Positions 9,036-19,199 of a DNA stretch of 64,000 nucleotides are shown in pieces. Both the position numbers and the translations under genes were made by a program. How positions within the stretch are numbered: position 1 is the stretch's first letter; each line of letters opens with the position of its first letter. A model generated the notes under the pieces. That model was not told the DNA's origin. It searched no databases and saw only the letters and a list, made by a program, of their open reading frames with translations. Origin of the DNA: Halobacterium sp. R2-5 (GTDB lineage Archaea > Halobacteriota > Halobacteria > Halobacteriales > Halobacteriaceae); assembly GCF_011734195.1 (NCBI RefSeq), contig NZ_JAANTH010000002.1, positions 496,001 to 560,000 of the forward strand, given 5' to 3'.

Positions 9036-10054
9036 GGCGCGACCTCCCGCTCGGTGACGCGGTCGTACACTTCGGCGACGGCTTCGCGGACCGAGTCCGT
9101 GCCGACGCCGCCCTCGTCGGCGAGCGCGAGCGCGCCGCCCATCCCGACGCCTTCCTTGGCTTCGCCGGCGAGGTACGCGGCCATCGCGGGGTGGTCGTCG
9201 CGGCGCTCGAAGCCGGGGTCGGTGACGGTGAGCGCGAGGTCGTTGTCGGCGGCGAGCGCGCGCACGTCCGCGGAGTCGTCGCCCGCGACGAACGACGTGG
9301 TCGCGAGTTCGAGGTCGCTGGTGACGCCGGCGTGACGGACGAGCGCCCCCGCGGTCGCGAGCTGCGTGCCGCCCGCGAGCAGGACGTCGGTGCCGGCTTC
9401 GAGCGCGCCGACCGCGACCCCGGCAACCGTGGCGAGCACGGGGTCACCCATCCGCCGGATGGCCTCGGTGGGCTGGCCGGCGAGGTCGCCGCGGTCGAGG
9501 CCGCTGGCGTCGAGGCCCTCGCGGACGACCTCGCGCTTGAGTTCGAGGGGGTTCTCGGGGAGCGACGAGGAGACCGCGCGGCGCTCACCGAGCGCGGCGA
9601 GGACGCCCATTGCGGTGGTGGTGCCGCCGGGAATCGTCTCCGCGAGCACGAGCCGCGCGGCGGGGAGGTCGGCGCCGAAGCGGCGCGCGTCCGCGAAGAC
9701 GCCTCCGGCGTCCGGGACTGGTTCGGGGTCGCGCACGTTGCCGCCGGGGCCTGCGCCCACGTCGACGGTCGGGGCGCCGGTGGGTTCCGCGAGGCCGGCG
9801 TCGAGGACGACTGCCCCGAACTCGACGCGCTCCCGGACAGCGCGCGTGACGACCGCGGGTGTCGGGCATCCCGTCGGACTGACGGGGACGACGGGTGCAC
9901 GGACGGGTCGGCCGTACGCGAGGATTTCGGCGTCCGCGCTGGGTGTGTGCGCCATCAGCGCGGGGTCGGCGCCGGCGGCGCTGATGCCGTCGATGGCCGC
10001 CGTCTCGGTGGCGCCGGCGGCGAGCGCGAACAGCGTGTCGGGCGTGCCGGGCAT
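9032..10054 (-). CDS. cobT: CobT-family nicotinate-nucleotide:base phosphoribosyltransferase
   Basis: Activates the lower-ligand base to its alpha-ribotide. The 340-residue protein fits the archaeal CobT branch, with the opening [23 protein letters not shown], the glycine-rich [16 protein letters not shown] near 120, and [16 protein letters not shown] near 157. I chose the ATG at 10054, just before the first strand; an in-frame ATG at 10105 would add 17 residues. It heads the operon cobT-cbiA-cobA-cbiP and is transcribed divergently from the gene at 10208; the intergenic region holds a 23-bp palindrome. Confidence 0.85.
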   Translation of the reverse strand: MPGTPDTLFALAAGATETAAIDGISAAGADPALMAHTPSADAEILAYGRPVRAPVVPVSPTGCPTPAVVTRAVRERVEFGAVVLDAGLAEPTGAPTVDVGAGPGGNVRDPEPVPDAGGVFADARRFGADLPAARLVLAETIPGGTTTAMGVLAALGERRAVSSSLPENPLELKREVVREGLDASGLDRGDLAGQPTEAIRRMGDPVLATVAGVAVGALEAGTDVLLAGGTQLATAGALVRHAGVTSDLELATTSFVAGDDSADVRALAADNDLALTVTDPGFERRDDHPAMAAYLAGEAKEGVGMGGALALADEGGVGTDSVREAVAEVYDRVTEREVAP

Positions 10055-10174
10055 GCGTACCGAGAGAACACAAGCGGACTTTAATTCAGCGGTCGTCGCG
10101 TTCATCGCTGGCTGAGTTCGGGCGGGGCCGTCGCAAGCTATTAGGGGCTCTCGGTCGACCCAGTAATCAACTGC

Positions 10175-10197
10175 AGTTGGATTACAACAATCCAACT
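10175..10197. promoter_or_regulatory. Perfect palindrome between cobT and the CbiX-like gene, candidate operator
   Basis: Two 9-base arms, AGTTGGATT (10175-10183) and AATCCAACT (10189-10197), are exact reverse complements separated by ACAAC. The site sits 10 bases before the ATG at 10208 and about 120 bases upstream of cobT, in a 153-base divergent spacer. Its position at or just downstream of the expected start of a leaderless transcript suits a repressor site. The cobN/chelatase spacer has a related ATTACAA core near 16421. Regulation is inferred. Confidence 0.6.
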
Positions 10198-10207
10198 TTA
10201 CACCACC

Positions 10208-10981
10208 ATGACACGCGACGCTCTCGTCCTGCTTGGCCGGGACACGCCACACGCCCGCGAAACGCTCGCCACGCACGCCCGGCGGCTCCGCGACCGTGGC
10301 GTCGCCGACGCGGTCCACGCCTGCCACTACGAGCACGAGCCCCGGCAGGACCTCCGCGACCCGCTGGCCGCCGTGGACGCCGACCGCGCGTTCGTCGTAC
10401 CGATGACCGCCGCGCACGCCCGCGAGACCACCGTCGACGTGCCCGCGGTGCTCGACCGCGTCGACGCCGCAGTCCACTACTGCGAGCCCGTCTGCCGGAG
10501 CGGCGCCGTCACCGACGCGCTCCGCGACCGTGCCGCCGAAGCCGCGGCCGGCCAGCCCGCCGCGCTCGGCCTCGTCGCGCTCGGCGCGAGCTCGCTCCCG
10601 TACCACCGGCAGGTCGCCGAGTACCACGCCGCGCGCCTCCGCGAGCGCGGCGACTACGAGGACGTCGCCACCAGCTACCTCGTCCAGAACCCAGCCGCGG
10701 AGTGCCTGCGGTACAACCTCGACGCCGACGACGCCGTCGCCGTCCCGCTGTTCGTCGCCGCGAGCGACGCCACCGACCGCGACATCCCCGAACGGCTCGA
10801 ACTCGACCGCGGCGGCCTCGCGTACGCCGATCCGCTCGGCGACCACCCGCGGCTCACGGACGCCGTCGAAGCCCAAATCGCGGAGAAGCGCGTGCTCGCC
10901 GAGCGCGACGGCACCGAGACGTTCGAGGACTCGCTCACCCGGAACGTCACGGCGTTCGCGGCCGACGGCGACGGCCGCTAG
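10208..10981 (+). CDS. CbiX-like chelatase-family protein
   Basis: A 257-residue protein of the CbiX/HemH chelatase fold: an alpha/beta repeat starting [20 protein letters not shown], with a second half-domain around [21 protein letters not shown]. The histidines in YHRQ and in [12 protein letters not shown] are candidate metal ligands. It lacks the typical HGSR opening of active CbiX (present in the paralog at 19568-20791), so it may be a diverged chelatase or a metal-handling partner. Its 3' end overlaps the convergent cbiE by 4 bases. A palindrome lies directly before its start. Confidence 0.7.
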   Translation: MTRDALVLLGRDTPHARETLATHARRLRDRGVADAVHACHYEHEPRQDLRDPLAAVDADRAFVVPMTAAHARETTVDVPAVLDRVDAAVHYCEPVCRSGAVTDALRDRAAEAAAGQPAALGLVALGASSLPYHRQVAEYHAARLRERGDYEDVATSYLVQNPAAECLRYNLDADDAVAVPLFVAASDATDRDIPERLELDRGGLAYADPLGDHPRLTDAVEAQIAEKRVLAERDGTETFEDSLTRNVTAFAADGDGR

Positions 10982-11721
10982 TCCCGCCGCACTGCCAGCA
11001 CCGACAGGTCAGAGAACGGCGTCTCGTCGCCGGCGTGCTCGGCCAGTTCGCCGAGTGTCGTGCGCGTGATCTTCTCGTCGTCGTGCGTCAACCGCTCCAG
11101 CACGAGCGCCGACAGCCCGGCGTCAACGCCCGCGTCCAGCAGGTCCGCGGCGACGTCGCCGGGCATCAGGTCGAACGGCCGCGGCAGCACCAGCAGGTGC
11201 CGGCCGCCCGCGGCCTCGCGGAGGCACGCGAGGTCGTCGTCGAGGTCGCCGCTCTTGTGCAGCGTGACGAACTCGGTGTCTTCCATCGGGGTGCGCGCGC
11301 GACTGGCCGCCACCTGCAGCGACGAAATTCCCGGAACGACCCGGACGGGCGCATCCACGGCCCGCTCGACCTTCCCGAGGAACTGGTAGCCGGAGTGGTT
11401 CGGGTCGCCCATCAGCACCGCGGTCCCCGCCTCCCCAACCGCGACGCGGTCTGCGAACGCCGCGAGCGTCTCGCCCTCGTCGCGGTAGCCGCACGTCAAC
11501 AGGTCGGCGTCCGTTCGGTCCGCGACGAACTCCACGACCGTCTCGAAGCCCACCACGACGTCCGCCTCCCGTATCGCGCGCTCGCCGCGCGGCGTCAGGA
11601 ACTCGGGGCTCCCGGGACCGACGCCGACCGCGTGGACGGCGCGCTCCGAGCCGCACTCGGGTTCGCGGGCTGCGAACGCCGCCGGGTCCGGGCCCGAGTC
11701 GAGGTCGTAGGCGTCGCTCAC
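10978..11721 (-). CDS. cbiE: Cobalt-precorrin-7 C5-methyltransferase CbiE
   Basis: A SAM-dependent tetrapyrrole methylase of 247 residues. Landmarks are [18 protein letters not shown] near 29-46, [17 protein letters not shown] near 106, and the [14 protein letters not shown] motif near 130. An N-terminal extension of about 27 residues precedes the domain. CbiT, the C15 methylase/decarboxylase often fused to CbiE in bacteria, is separate here (26165-26731). It overlaps cbiC as ATGA, so cobN-cbiC-cbiE look co-transcribed. Confidence 0.9.
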   Translation of the reverse strand: MSDAYDLDSGPDPAAFAAREPECGSERAVHAVGVGPGSPEFLTPRGERAIREADVVVGFETVVEFVADRTDADLLTCGYRDEGETLAAFADRVAVGEAGTAVLMGDPNHSGYQFLGKVERAVDAPVRVVPGISSLQVAASRARTPMEDTEFVTLHKSGDLDDDLACLREAAGGRHLLVLPRPFDLMPGDVAADLLDAGVDAGLSALVLERLTHDDEKITRTTLGELAEHAGDETPFSDLSVLAVRRD

Positions 11722-12413
11722 TGTTCGAGTTCGACATCACCGTCGCGGGCGTCGCTGGCGACGTGAATCAGTTCGTTCGTCAGCCCGGCGGCGAGCCCGC
11801 TGCCGCCGCGCCGCCCGACGTTCGTGATGGCGGGGACGCCGTGTTCGCTGGCGACCTCGCGGAGCCGCTTCCGGCTCTCTGCGGCTTTCACGAAGCCGAC
11901 CGGCGTCGCGACGACGACGGCGGGACAGGTGCCGTCCTCGATGCAGTCCGCGAGCGCGAGCGCAGCCGTCGGCGCGTTCCCGACGACGGCTATCGCGCCG
12001 TCGTAGACGCCCTCTCTGTCGAGTTCGAGGACGGACGCCGCGGTGCGGGTCATCCCGGTCTCCGCGGCGAGTTCGGCGCCGTTCCCGATGGCCTTCCGCA
12101 CCTCGCAGTCGTGGCCGCGGCCCGTGACGCCCTCCTTGACCATCGTGATGTCTGTCACGACGGGGGCTTCGTCGAGCACCGCGCGGGCCCCCGCTCTGAC
12201 CGGCTCGCTGTCGTCGCTGCCGGTGAACCGAACGAGGTGCTGGAACTCGGGGTCGCCGGTCGCGTGCACGGACTTCTGGCGCACGCGGTCCGCGAGCGTC
12301 TCGTCGGGCACCAGTTCGCGCACGCGATCCATGCTCGTCTCCGCGATCTCCATGGCGTTCTCGGTGGTCGCGCCGAGGTCCGCGTACGCCTCGAAGTCGC
12401 CGTCAGTCGTCAT
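11718..12413 (-). CDS. cbiC: Cobalt-precorrin-8 methylmutase CbiC
   Basis: Moves the methyl group from C11 to C12 to give (cob)yrinic acid. The 231-residue protein carries the family core: HATGDPEFQHLVRF near residue 50 (the histidine at the start is the likely catalytic base region), DITMVKEGV near 88, VGNAPTAAL near 143, ATPVGFVKAAESR near 167 and TNVGRRGGSGLAA near 193. It overlaps cobN by 11 bases and cbiE by 4. Cytoplasmic. Confidence 0.93.
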   Translation of the reverse strand: MTTDGDFEAYADLGATTENAMEIAETSMDRVRELVPDETLADRVRQKSVHATGDPEFQHLVRFTGSDDSEPVRAGARAVLDEAPVVTDITMVKEGVTGRGHDCEVRKAIGNGAELAAETGMTRTAASVLELDREGVYDGAIAVVGNAPTAALALADCIEDGTCPAVVVATPVGFVKAAESRKRLREVASEHGVPAITNVGRRGGSGLAAGLTNELIHVASDARDGDVELEQ

Positions 12414-15400
12414 CCGAGGACACCTCCGCGCTCGCCGCCGGAGAATCTCTCGCTCTCGCCTCCAGGTCGCCTTCGACCTGCAGGTTCAGGTCGCGCAGGC
12501 GCTCGGCCGTCTCGTCGTCGGCGTTCCAGAGGCCGCGTTCGATCGCCTCCAGCAGTGTGTCCGTAATCGAGTCTAGCGCCCACGGGTTCACGTCCCGCAG
12601 CCAGTCCTGTCTGTCCTCGTCGAACGCGTACTTCTCAGCGACCTCGCTCCAGAGGCGGTCGGAGACGACGCCCGTGGTGGCGTCCCAGCCGAGGGTGACG
12701 TCGACCGTCGAGGAGAGGTCGCCAGCGCCCTTGTAGCCGTGTTCCTCCATCGAGTCCAGCCACTCGGGGTTGAGCACGCGGGCGCGCATCGCTTTCCGCA
12801 CCTTCTCCTCGTTCGTGTACACGTCGACGTTGTCCGGGTCGCTGGAGTCCCCGACGTACGACGCCGGCTCCTCGCCGCTCTCCTCGGCGACGGCCGTGAT
12901 GAACCCGCCGTGAAACGCGTACCAGTCCGAGGAGTCGAACTCGTCCTGCTCGGCGGTGTCCTCGATTTTCACCGTCGCGTCGACGTTGCCGAGCCGCCGC
13001 TTGAAGGCGTCGTGCGCCTCCGAGACGCGACCCCGCGACCCCATCGCGTAGCCGCCCCACTGGACGTACACGTCCGCGAGGTCCGAGCGGTCGTCCCACT
13101 CGCCCTCGTCGACGGCCTTGTTCGTGCCCGCGCCGTAGCCGCCCGGCCGCGTCGTGAACACGCGGTGTTTCGCCGCCGTCTCGGGGTTCTCGACGCCCTC
13201 GTCTTCCAGTTCGGCGGCGTCCTCCTCGACGTGTTTCTTCACGTAGTTCTGTTCGTGGGACTCGTCGAGGTCGACCACGGCGTCGACGGCGTCGTGAATC
13301 ACGCCCGCGGCCTGCGGGAACGCGTCCCGGAACAGCCCGGAGACGCGCGTCGTCACGTCGATTCGCGGCCGTCCGAGTTCCTCTAGGGGAATCGGCTCCA
13401 CGTCGTCGACGCGGCCGGCGTCGGTCCACACCGGCCGGACGCCCATCAGACCGAGCACCTGCGCGATCGTCTCCCCGCGAGTGCGCACTGTGGGCGTCCC
13501 CCACGCGACGACGCCGACTTCCTCGGGGTACTCGCCCTCGTCTCGCGGGTCACTGTGTTCCCCGCTCGACTGGTCCGCGGCGCCTCGCACCGCGCTCTCC
13601 TCGTCGGAGTGGCGCTCCGCCACGCCGTCCGCGATCTCCTTCCCGACGTCCCACGCCGTCTTCGCGGGTACTTTCCGGGGGTCGAGCGTGTAGAAGTTCC
13701 GGCCCGTCGGCAGCAGGTCGACGCCGCCGCGAGTGGGCGCGCCGCTGCCGCCGGGTTCGACGTACTCGCCGTCCAGCGCATCCGCCGTCTGGGGAATCTC
13801 GCTCTCCGCGCCGAACACCCGCGGCGCGGCATCCTCGCAGATGAACCGCAGGACCTCGCGGAGGTCGTCGTGGGCGCCCGACTTCGCGCGAGCGTCCCCG
13901 ATAGTGTCGACGTCCACGACGAGGAGATTCATGTTCACCTCGTCTTCCGGCCCGGCGTCGGCGTTCGACGCGGGCACGTCGAAGTCTTCCGCGGCGAGCG
14001 TCCCCACGAGGTCGACGCTCGTCTCGTACACCTCGTCGGCGGCCTCCGCGTACGTCATCCCGAGGTCCTCGCTGTACTCGCCCGGCGACTCCAGCATCGT
14101 CTCGTAGTCGACGCCGAGGACGCCGGCGACCGACTCCCGGAGCGACGGCGCGCCCGGATTCTCCAGACGGGTGAGCGAGACGAGGTACTCCACGAGGCGG
14201 TCGTCCGCGGGCGGTTCGCCCATCGTGTGGAGCCCCAGCCGAATCTGGGTGGTCTTCACGTCCGTCACGTACTCGTGGACGCGCTCGACCAGTTCCTCGA
14301 CGTCCACGTCGTCGCCTGACACGTCGCCCTCCGCGAGCGTGTTGCCGGCTTCCTCGGGGCCGCGAACGTCCGCCTTCTCGTCGATTTCGCCCGCGACACC
14401 GAGTTCCACGGCGAGGTCGAGCTCGTCGACGTGCTCGCGGATGCGGTCGGCGAGGTGGTCTTCGGCGTCGGCGCCCGCGCCGGTGCCGGCTTCCCGGTAG
14501 CGGGACGCGAGCTCTTCGAGTTCCGCGAGCTCGTCGTACGTGCCGGCGTTGCTCATCACGGGCGTGAGGTAGTCCACGACCGCGGCGTACGACCGGCGCT
14601 TGGCCTGCGTGCCCTCGCCGGGGTTGTTCACGATGTACGGGTAGACGTTCGGCAAGTCGCCGAGCAGCGCGTCCGGCGCGCTCGCCGAATCGAGGCCGAC
14701 GGTCTTCCCGGGCAGCCACTCCAGGCTGCCATGCGTGCCGAGGTGGACGACCGCGTCCGCGTCGAAGTCGTGCCGGAGCCACGCGTAGAACGCGTAGTAG
14801 TCGTGCGGCGGCTGGAGGTCGCTGTCGTGGTAGACCTTCTCCGGGTCCATCCCGAACCCGCGCGGCGGCTGGACGGTGACGAGCACGTTCCCGAACTCGA
14901 CGCCCGGAATCGCGAACGGGCGCTCGGGCGGCTCCCCCCACTCCTCGACGACGTTCTCGCGGAAGTCCGGGTCGGCGTCCGCCCACCAGTCCGCGTACTC
15001 GTCGGTCGAGACGACGTCGACGCTCCGTTCCGCAACGTCCTCGGGCGCGACCCAGCGGTCGTCGAGGGTGAGCTGACCCGTCAGTTGTTCGACGAGCGCC
15101 TGCCCCTCGGGCGGCGTCTGGCCGCCTAAATCGTACCCGCGAGCGTCCAGTTCGTCGAGCAGGTTCACGGTGCTCTCGGGGGTGTCGAGGCCGAACGCGG
15201 TGCCGATGCCGTCGTCGCTCGGTGGGTAGTTGTGGAGGACCACCGCGACGTTCTTCTCGTCGTTGTCGAGGTGGCGCAGGCGCGCCCAATTCACCGCGAG
15301 GCTCGCGGCGTGGTCGACGCGGTCCTCGAGGGGGAAGTGCTGCTTGGGCGCGGTGCCGATGCCCGCCTCGTCCTCGGTGCGCTCCTTACCCGAAATCGGG

Positions 15401-16395
15401 TGCGTGATGACGTTGCCGTCGAACTCCGGGAGCGCGACCGACAGCGCGAGTTCGAAGCCCATCACGCCCGTGTCGGCCGACTCGTACCGGGACCGCGAGC
15501 GCATCGTCGTCACCGTCTGGAGCACTGGGACGCCGAGGCGGTCGAGGAACACGTCCTCCGCTGAATCTCCTTCGTCGCTCGCGGAGCGCCCGCGCTCGTC
15601 CATCGACAGCGAGAACATGAACGACGACAGCACGGCGTCGACGACCGGCTTGCCGTCGGCGGCTCCACCGCCTCCATTCCGAGGCGTCTCCGACGCCTCG
15701 CTGTCCTCCAGAAGCCACGTGTCCGTCACCCACTCGGCGTCCTGCTGTTCGTCGCTGTCCGTCGCCGGGTTGCAGAAGACTGGGAGCGCGTTCGCGCCCT
15801 GCGCTTCGAGCGCGCGCACCTGTGCGTCCACGTAGCGGGTGTTCTCGTGAGTCCAGTGGGACTCGTAGAACCACACCGCGACCGTCGGGGCGTCCGGGTC
15901 GAAGGTGGCGCGGAGCTCGTCGTAGCTCGCGCCCGGGTGGTCGGGGTGGTAGACGCCCTCCGTCGGGAGCGCGACGGGGTCGTCGTGCCGCCGATCGGCG
16001 CCGGTGTAGCGGTCGACGAGGAAGCGCACGCAGTTGGCGACGTTCGCCGTGCCGCCGCGGTCGAGGTACTCGTAGACCGTGTCGCGGTCCTCCGCGGCGA
16101 CGGTCGTGTCCTCGACGGCGTAGGCGTCGCCCGTGGATTTGACGACGAGCGGGACGCCGGCGTCGGCGAGGCGCTCGGTCGCGCGCTCGTAGCCGGGCAT
16201 GCTGTCCTCGGCGCCGTGCAGCCAGAACACGGCGGCGTCGGCGTCCGCGGCGGCGTCGAGGAACGCCGCGACGTCGGCGTCGCCGTCGAGGTCGCTCTCC
16301 GAGCGGACGACGAGGTCCGCGTCGACGCGCTCGGCGGCCGCCTGCACGGAGCCGAGTTCGTTCTCGGTCGCTGTGTAGAGTGCAATCTCAGGCAT
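12403..16395 (-). CDS. cobN: Cobaltochelatase large subunit CobN
   Basis: A 1330-residue CobN/ChlH-type subunit that inserts cobalt in the late (aerobic-type) route with an AAA/VWA partner. Conserved segments include HNYPPSDDGIGTAFGLDTPE near 390, VQPPRGFGMDP near 505, VHLGTHGSLEWLPGK near 550, and the C-terminal RPGGYGAGTNKAVDE and GGFITAVAEESG. I chose the ATG at 16395 (MPEIALYTATENELG); the frame stays open to 16617 but would run into the divergent gene. The partner subunit starts only 34 bases away on the other strand. An acidic, low-complexity stretch near residue 1000 fits a linker. Confidence 0.93.
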   Translation of the reverse strand: MPEIALYTATENELGSVQAAAERVDADLVVRSESDLDGDADVAAFLDAAADADAAVFWLHGAEDSMPGYERATERLADAGVPLVVKSTGDAYAVEDTTVAAEDRDTVYEYLDRGGTANVANCVRFLVDRYTGADRRHDDPVALPTEGVYHPDHPGASYDELRATFDPDAPTVAVWFYESHWTHENTRYVDAQVRALEAQGANALPVFCNPATDSDEQQDAEWVTDTWLLEDSEASETPRNGGGGAADGKPVVDAVLSSFMFSLSMDERGRSASDEGDSAEDVFLDRLGVPVLQTVTTMRSRSRYESADTGVMGFELALSVALPEFDGNVITHPISGKERTEDEAGIGTAPKQHFPLEDRVDHAASLAVNWARLRHLDNDEKNVAVVLHNYPPSDDGIGTAFGLDTPESTVNLLDELDARGYDLGGQTPPEGQALVEQLTGQLTLDDRWVAPEDVAERSVDVVSTDEYADWWADADPDFRENVVEEWGEPPERPFAIPGVEFGNVLVTVQPPRGFGMDPEKVYHDSDLQPPHDYYAFYAWLRHDFDADAVVHLGTHGSLEWLPGKTVGLDSASAPDALLGDLPNVYPYIVNNPGEGTQAKRRSYAAVVDYLTPVMSNAGTYDELAELEELASRYREAGTGAGADAEDHLADRIREHVDELDLAVELGVAGEIDEKADVRGPEEAGNTLAEGDVSGDDVDVEELVERVHEYVTDVKTTQIRLGLHTMGEPPADDRLVEYLVSLTRLENPGAPSLRESVAGVLGVDYETMLESPGEYSEDLGMTYAEAADEVYETSVDLVGTLAAEDFDVPASNADAGPEDEVNMNLLVVDVDTIGDARAKSGAHDDLREVLRFICEDAAPRVFGAESEIPQTADALDGEYVEPGGSGAPTRGGVDLLPTGRNFYTLDPRKVPAKTAWDVGKEIADGVAERHSDEESAVRGAADQSSGEHSDPRDEGEYPEEVGVVAWGTPTVRTRGETIAQVLGLMGVRPVWTDAGRVDDVEPIPLEELGRPRIDVTTRVSGLFRDAFPQAAGVIHDAVDAVVDLDESHEQNYVKKHVEEDAAELEDEGVENPETAAKHRVFTTRPGGYGAGTNKAVDEGEWDDRSDLADVYVQWGGYAMGSRGRVSEAHDAFKRRLGNVDATVKIEDTAEQDEFDSSDWYAFHGGFITAVAEESGEEPASYVGDSSDPDNVDVYTNEEKVRKAMRARVLNPEWLDSMEEHGYKGAGDLSSTVDVTLGWDATTGVVSDRLWSEVAEKYAFDEDRQDWLRDVNPWALDSITDTLLEAIERGLWNADDETAERLRDLNLQVEGDLEARARDSPAASAEVSSDDD

Positions 16396-16445
16396 AAGTA
16401 TGTTAAACCCTCGTTGTGGTATTACAAATATGGTTGAATTAGGAA
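16396..16445. promoter_or_regulatory. Short divergent promoter between cobN and the chelatase AAA/VWA gene
   Basis: The two start codons are separated by only 34 bases, so both promoters and any operator overlap. The spacer is AT-rich compared with its surroundings and contains TGTTAAACCC and TATTACAAATA, with a TATT-ACA-AATA inverted repeat at 16420-16430. It is followed by GGTTGAATTAGGAA, which recurs at 26769 and, as CTTGAATTAGGAA, at 26852. Both genes could be transcribed as leaderless messages. Function is inferred from position. Confidence 0.45.
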
Positions 16446-18487
16446 GCGGCAAAAAGCTGTCGGCGGCGGGGCGGGCCGAAGTACCGTTCCCGGCCGTCGT
16501 CGGCCAGCGCCCCCTCAAGGACGCGCTCCTCGCGGTCGCCGCCAACGACGACCTCGACGGCCTCCTCGTGACCGGCGAGAAGGGAACGGCGAAGTCCACG
16601 ACTGCGCGCGCGCTCATCGACCTGCTCCCGGACCAGCGCGCCGTCGTCGACTGCCCCTACGGCTGTCCCCCCGACGACCCGCAGCGACAGTGCGCCGACT
16701 GCCAGACCCGAGACGACCCGCCAGTCGAGACTCGCCCCGTGCCGTTCGTCACGCTCCCGCTTGGCGCGTCCCGGGATCGCGTCGTCGGATCGCTCTCCGT
16801 CCCCGACGCGCTCGACGGCGACGCGGAGTTCAACCCAGGTTTACTCGCGGCCGCCAACAGGGGGTTCCTCTACGTCGACGAGGTGAACCTGCTCGACGAC
16901 CACCTCGTCGACGTCCTCCTCGACGCCGCCGCCGCCGGCGTCAACCGCGTCGAGCGCGACGGCGTCAGCGTCACCCACCCCGCCGAGTTCACCCTGATCG
17001 GGACGATGAACCCCGAGGAGGGAGACCTCCGCCCGCAGTTCCGCGACCGGTTCGCGCTCCGGGTCGCCGTCGAGGGCAGCGACGACCTCGACGACCGGAC
17101 GGAAATCGTCGAGCGCGCGCTCTCCGGCTTCGACGGCGACCACGGCGCGGAGACCGAGCGCGTCCGCGAACGCCTGCTCGACGCCCGCGACCTGCTCGGG
17201 GACGTCGACCTCCCCGAGTCGCTCGTCCACGAAATCGCCGAATTCTGCCGGGACGCCGGCGTCGACGGCCACCGCGCGGACGTTGCCACGGCGCGCGCCG
17301 CGCGCACGTTCGCCGCGCTCGACGGCCGGCCGACGGTCACGGAAGCCGACGTCCGGCGCGCGGCCGAATTCGCGCTCCCACACCGCCTCCAGTCGCGGCC
17401 GTTCGAGGACGCCCCGGACCCCGAGGACGTCGTCGACGACCACTTCGATGACAGCGCGGACGACGCGGAACCCGAGGATACGGAGAGCGAGGCCGACGAA
17501 CCGAGCGAGGCGCCCGAGTCGGGGGACGAACCGAGCGACGGGGGCGACGAGTCGTCGCCGGCTCCCGAGTCGGGCCGCTCCAGCGGCGAGCGAAACGGTG
17601 ACGGGAGCACCGAGAACGCGGAGCAGGGAGGTGGCGATTCGGAAGGCGAAGGCGACAACTCCGAGGAGGCGACCCCGCTCGTTCCCGGCCAGCAGCGTGC
17701 CGAGCCCATCGAACCCGGCGCCGGGCGCGCGCCGGAGACGGACTCCCCGGTGGCCGACCGACCCGCTGGCACGGGCGGCGCCGCGGCGACGCCCAGCACG
17801 GACGGTCACGGTCCGCGCGTGCGAACCGAGCGCGCGTCGGCGACGGACAGCGTGGACGCCGCGGCGTCGGTGCGGGCGGCCGCGGCGCGCGGCGCTGATA
17901 GTGTCGAGCAGCGGGACCTCCGGCAGTCCGTGCGCGCTGGGTCGGCGTCTGCGCTCGTCGTGTTCGCCGTGGACGCGAGCGCGTCGATGCGCGGGCCGAT
18001 GCGCGCCACGAAGGGCGTCGCACTCGACCTACTGCGGGACGCCTACGAGCGCCGCGACGAGGTCGCGGTGGTGACGTTCGCGGGCGAGGACGCCGACGTG
18101 GTGCTGCCGCCGACGGACAGCGTGACACTGGCCGCCCGCCACCTTAAGTCGCTACCGACGGGCGACCGCACGCCGCTGCCTGCGGGCCTGTGCGCCGCCG
18201 AGGACGTGTTGGCGCGCGCGAACCCGGACGCCGCGGTCGTGGTCGTCGTCACGGACGGCCGCGCGAACGCCGGCACCGATGCACCGACCGCAGACACCCG
18301 CGAGGCCGCGAGCGCGCTCGCCGACCGCGGCGCGGACGTACTCGTCGTGGACGCGGGCGACGGCGGCCGCACCAGCCTCGTCGACGACGTGGTGCGGGCG
18401 GCCGACGGCGAGCGCGTGCCGCTGGACGCGCTGACGCCCGAGCGAATCGACGGCGCGGTCCGCGCCGCCGGGGGTGAGACTCGATGA
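16430..18487 (+). CDS. Fused ChlI/ChlD-like AAA+ / VWA cobalt (magnesium) chelatase subunit
   Basis: A 685-residue protein joining an AAA+ domain (P-loop GEKGTAKST near 45-53, Walker B LYVDEVNLLDDH near 145, sensor GTMNPEEGDLRPQFRDRF near 185), a highly acidic proline/serine-rich linker of about 150 residues, and a C-terminal von Willebrand A domain with the MIDAS motif DASASM near 514. It is the ATP-driven partner of CobN, encoded divergently. The start at 16430 gives MVELGSGKK; an ATG at 16400 is in frame but overlaps the promoter. The stop overlaps the transporter gene as ATGA. Confidence 0.88.
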   Translation: MVELGSGKKLSAAGRAEVPFPAVVGQRPLKDALLAVAANDDLDGLLVTGEKGTAKSTTARALIDLLPDQRAVVDCPYGCPPDDPQRQCADCQTRDDPPVETRPVPFVTLPLGASRDRVVGSLSVPDALDGDAEFNPGLLAAANRGFLYVDEVNLLDDHLVDVLLDAAAAGVNRVERDGVSVTHPAEFTLIGTMNPEEGDLRPQFRDRFALRVAVEGSDDLDDRTEIVERALSGFDGDHGAETERVRERLLDARDLLGDVDLPESLVHEIAEFCRDAGVDGHRADVATARAARTFAALDGRPTVTEADVRRAAEFALPHRLQSRPFEDAPDPEDVVDDHFDDSADDAEPEDTESEADEPSEAPESGDEPSDGGDESSPAPESGRSSGERNGDGSTENAEQGGGDSEGEGDNSEEATPLVPGQQRAEPIEPGAGRAPETDSPVADRPAGTGGAAATPSTDGHGPRVRTERASATDSVDAAASVRAAAARGADSVEQRDLRQSVRAGSASALVVFAVDASASMRGPMRATKGVALDLLRDAYERRDEVAVVTFAGEDADVVLPPTDSVTLAARHLKSLPTGDRTPLPAGLCAAEDVLARANPDAAVVVVVTDGRANAGTDAPTADTREAASALADRGADVLVVDAGDGGRTSLVDDVVRAADGERVPLDALTPERIDGAVRAAGGETR

Positions 18488-19191
18488 TAGACGTCGGCGC
18501 CGGCGCGGGCCTCGGCGTGCTCGGAGCGGCGGCCGTGTTGGGCGTGACGCACGCGCTCGAACCCGACCACGCCGCCGGCATCTCCGCGCTCACCAGCGAG
18601 ACCGACCGCTGGACGCACGCCGCGTTCGTCGGCGGGAGCTTCGCGGTCGGCCACGTCCTCGTCGTCGTCGCGTGGGTCGCCGTGCTCACGCTACTCGGCA
18701 CCGCGGCGAGCACCGTCCCGGCGGTCGTCGACGAGTTCGGGACGCTGGTCGCGGGCGGGATTCTCCTCGCCGTCGCCGCGCTACTCGCGGTGACCGGGAC
18801 GCGGCGGCTCCGTGGCCGGACCGCCGGCGGCGACGCGGAGACGGCGGTCGGTCGCGTGCTCGCGGCGCTCCGGACACGCCTCCACAGCCACGACCACGAG
18901 ACCCGGCGCGACTACCTGCGCACGGGCGTCGTCGGGTCGCTGTTCGCGCTCTCGCCGCCGGTGAGCATGCTCGCGCTCGTCTCCGCGGTGCTGCCGACCT
19001 CCGGCCTCCCCGCGACCACGGCGAGCGTCGGCGTGTACGCCGTCGCGCTGACTCTCACGATGGTCGGCGTCGGCACCGGGCTCGGCGGCGTGTTCACCGC
19101 GGCGCGGCAGCGCGGCCAGCACGCTCACGCCGCGGTCGAGCTCTGCGCGAGCGCCGTCGTGCTCGCGTTCGCGGTGCAGCTTCTGGCCTGA
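18484..19191 (+). CDS. NicO/HupE-like cobalt-nickel transporter
   Basis: A 235-residue polytopic membrane protein with about six hydrophobic segments. The first helix contains THALEPDHAAG, the histidine/aspartate signature (HxxxxDH) of NiCoT/NicO-type Ni/Co permeases, and a histidine-rich cytosolic loop RLHSHDHETRRDY lies mid-protein. It overlaps the chelatase gene by 4 bases, so metal uptake and insertion appear to be expressed together. Whether the substrate is Co or Ni cannot be read from sequence; the context points to Co. Confidence 0.85.
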   Translation: MIDVGAGAGLGVLGAAAVLGVTHALEPDHAAGISALTSETDRWTHAAFVGGSFAVGHVLVVVAWVAVLTLLGTAASTVPAVVDEFGTLVAGGILLAVAALLAVTGTRRLRGRTAGGDAETAVGRVLAALRTRLHSHDHETRRDYLRTGVVGSLFALSPPVSMLALVSAVLPTSGLPATTASVGVYAVALTLTMVGVGTGLGGVFTAARQRGQHAHAAVELCASAVVLAFAVQLLA

Positions 19192-19199
19192 AGATAAAA

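Noticed and set aside
5502-10207. Cobalamin riboswitch upstream of the cob operons
   Set aside because: The spacers are too short and lack a recognisable B12-box; leaders appear nearly absent, consistent with leaderless transcripts.
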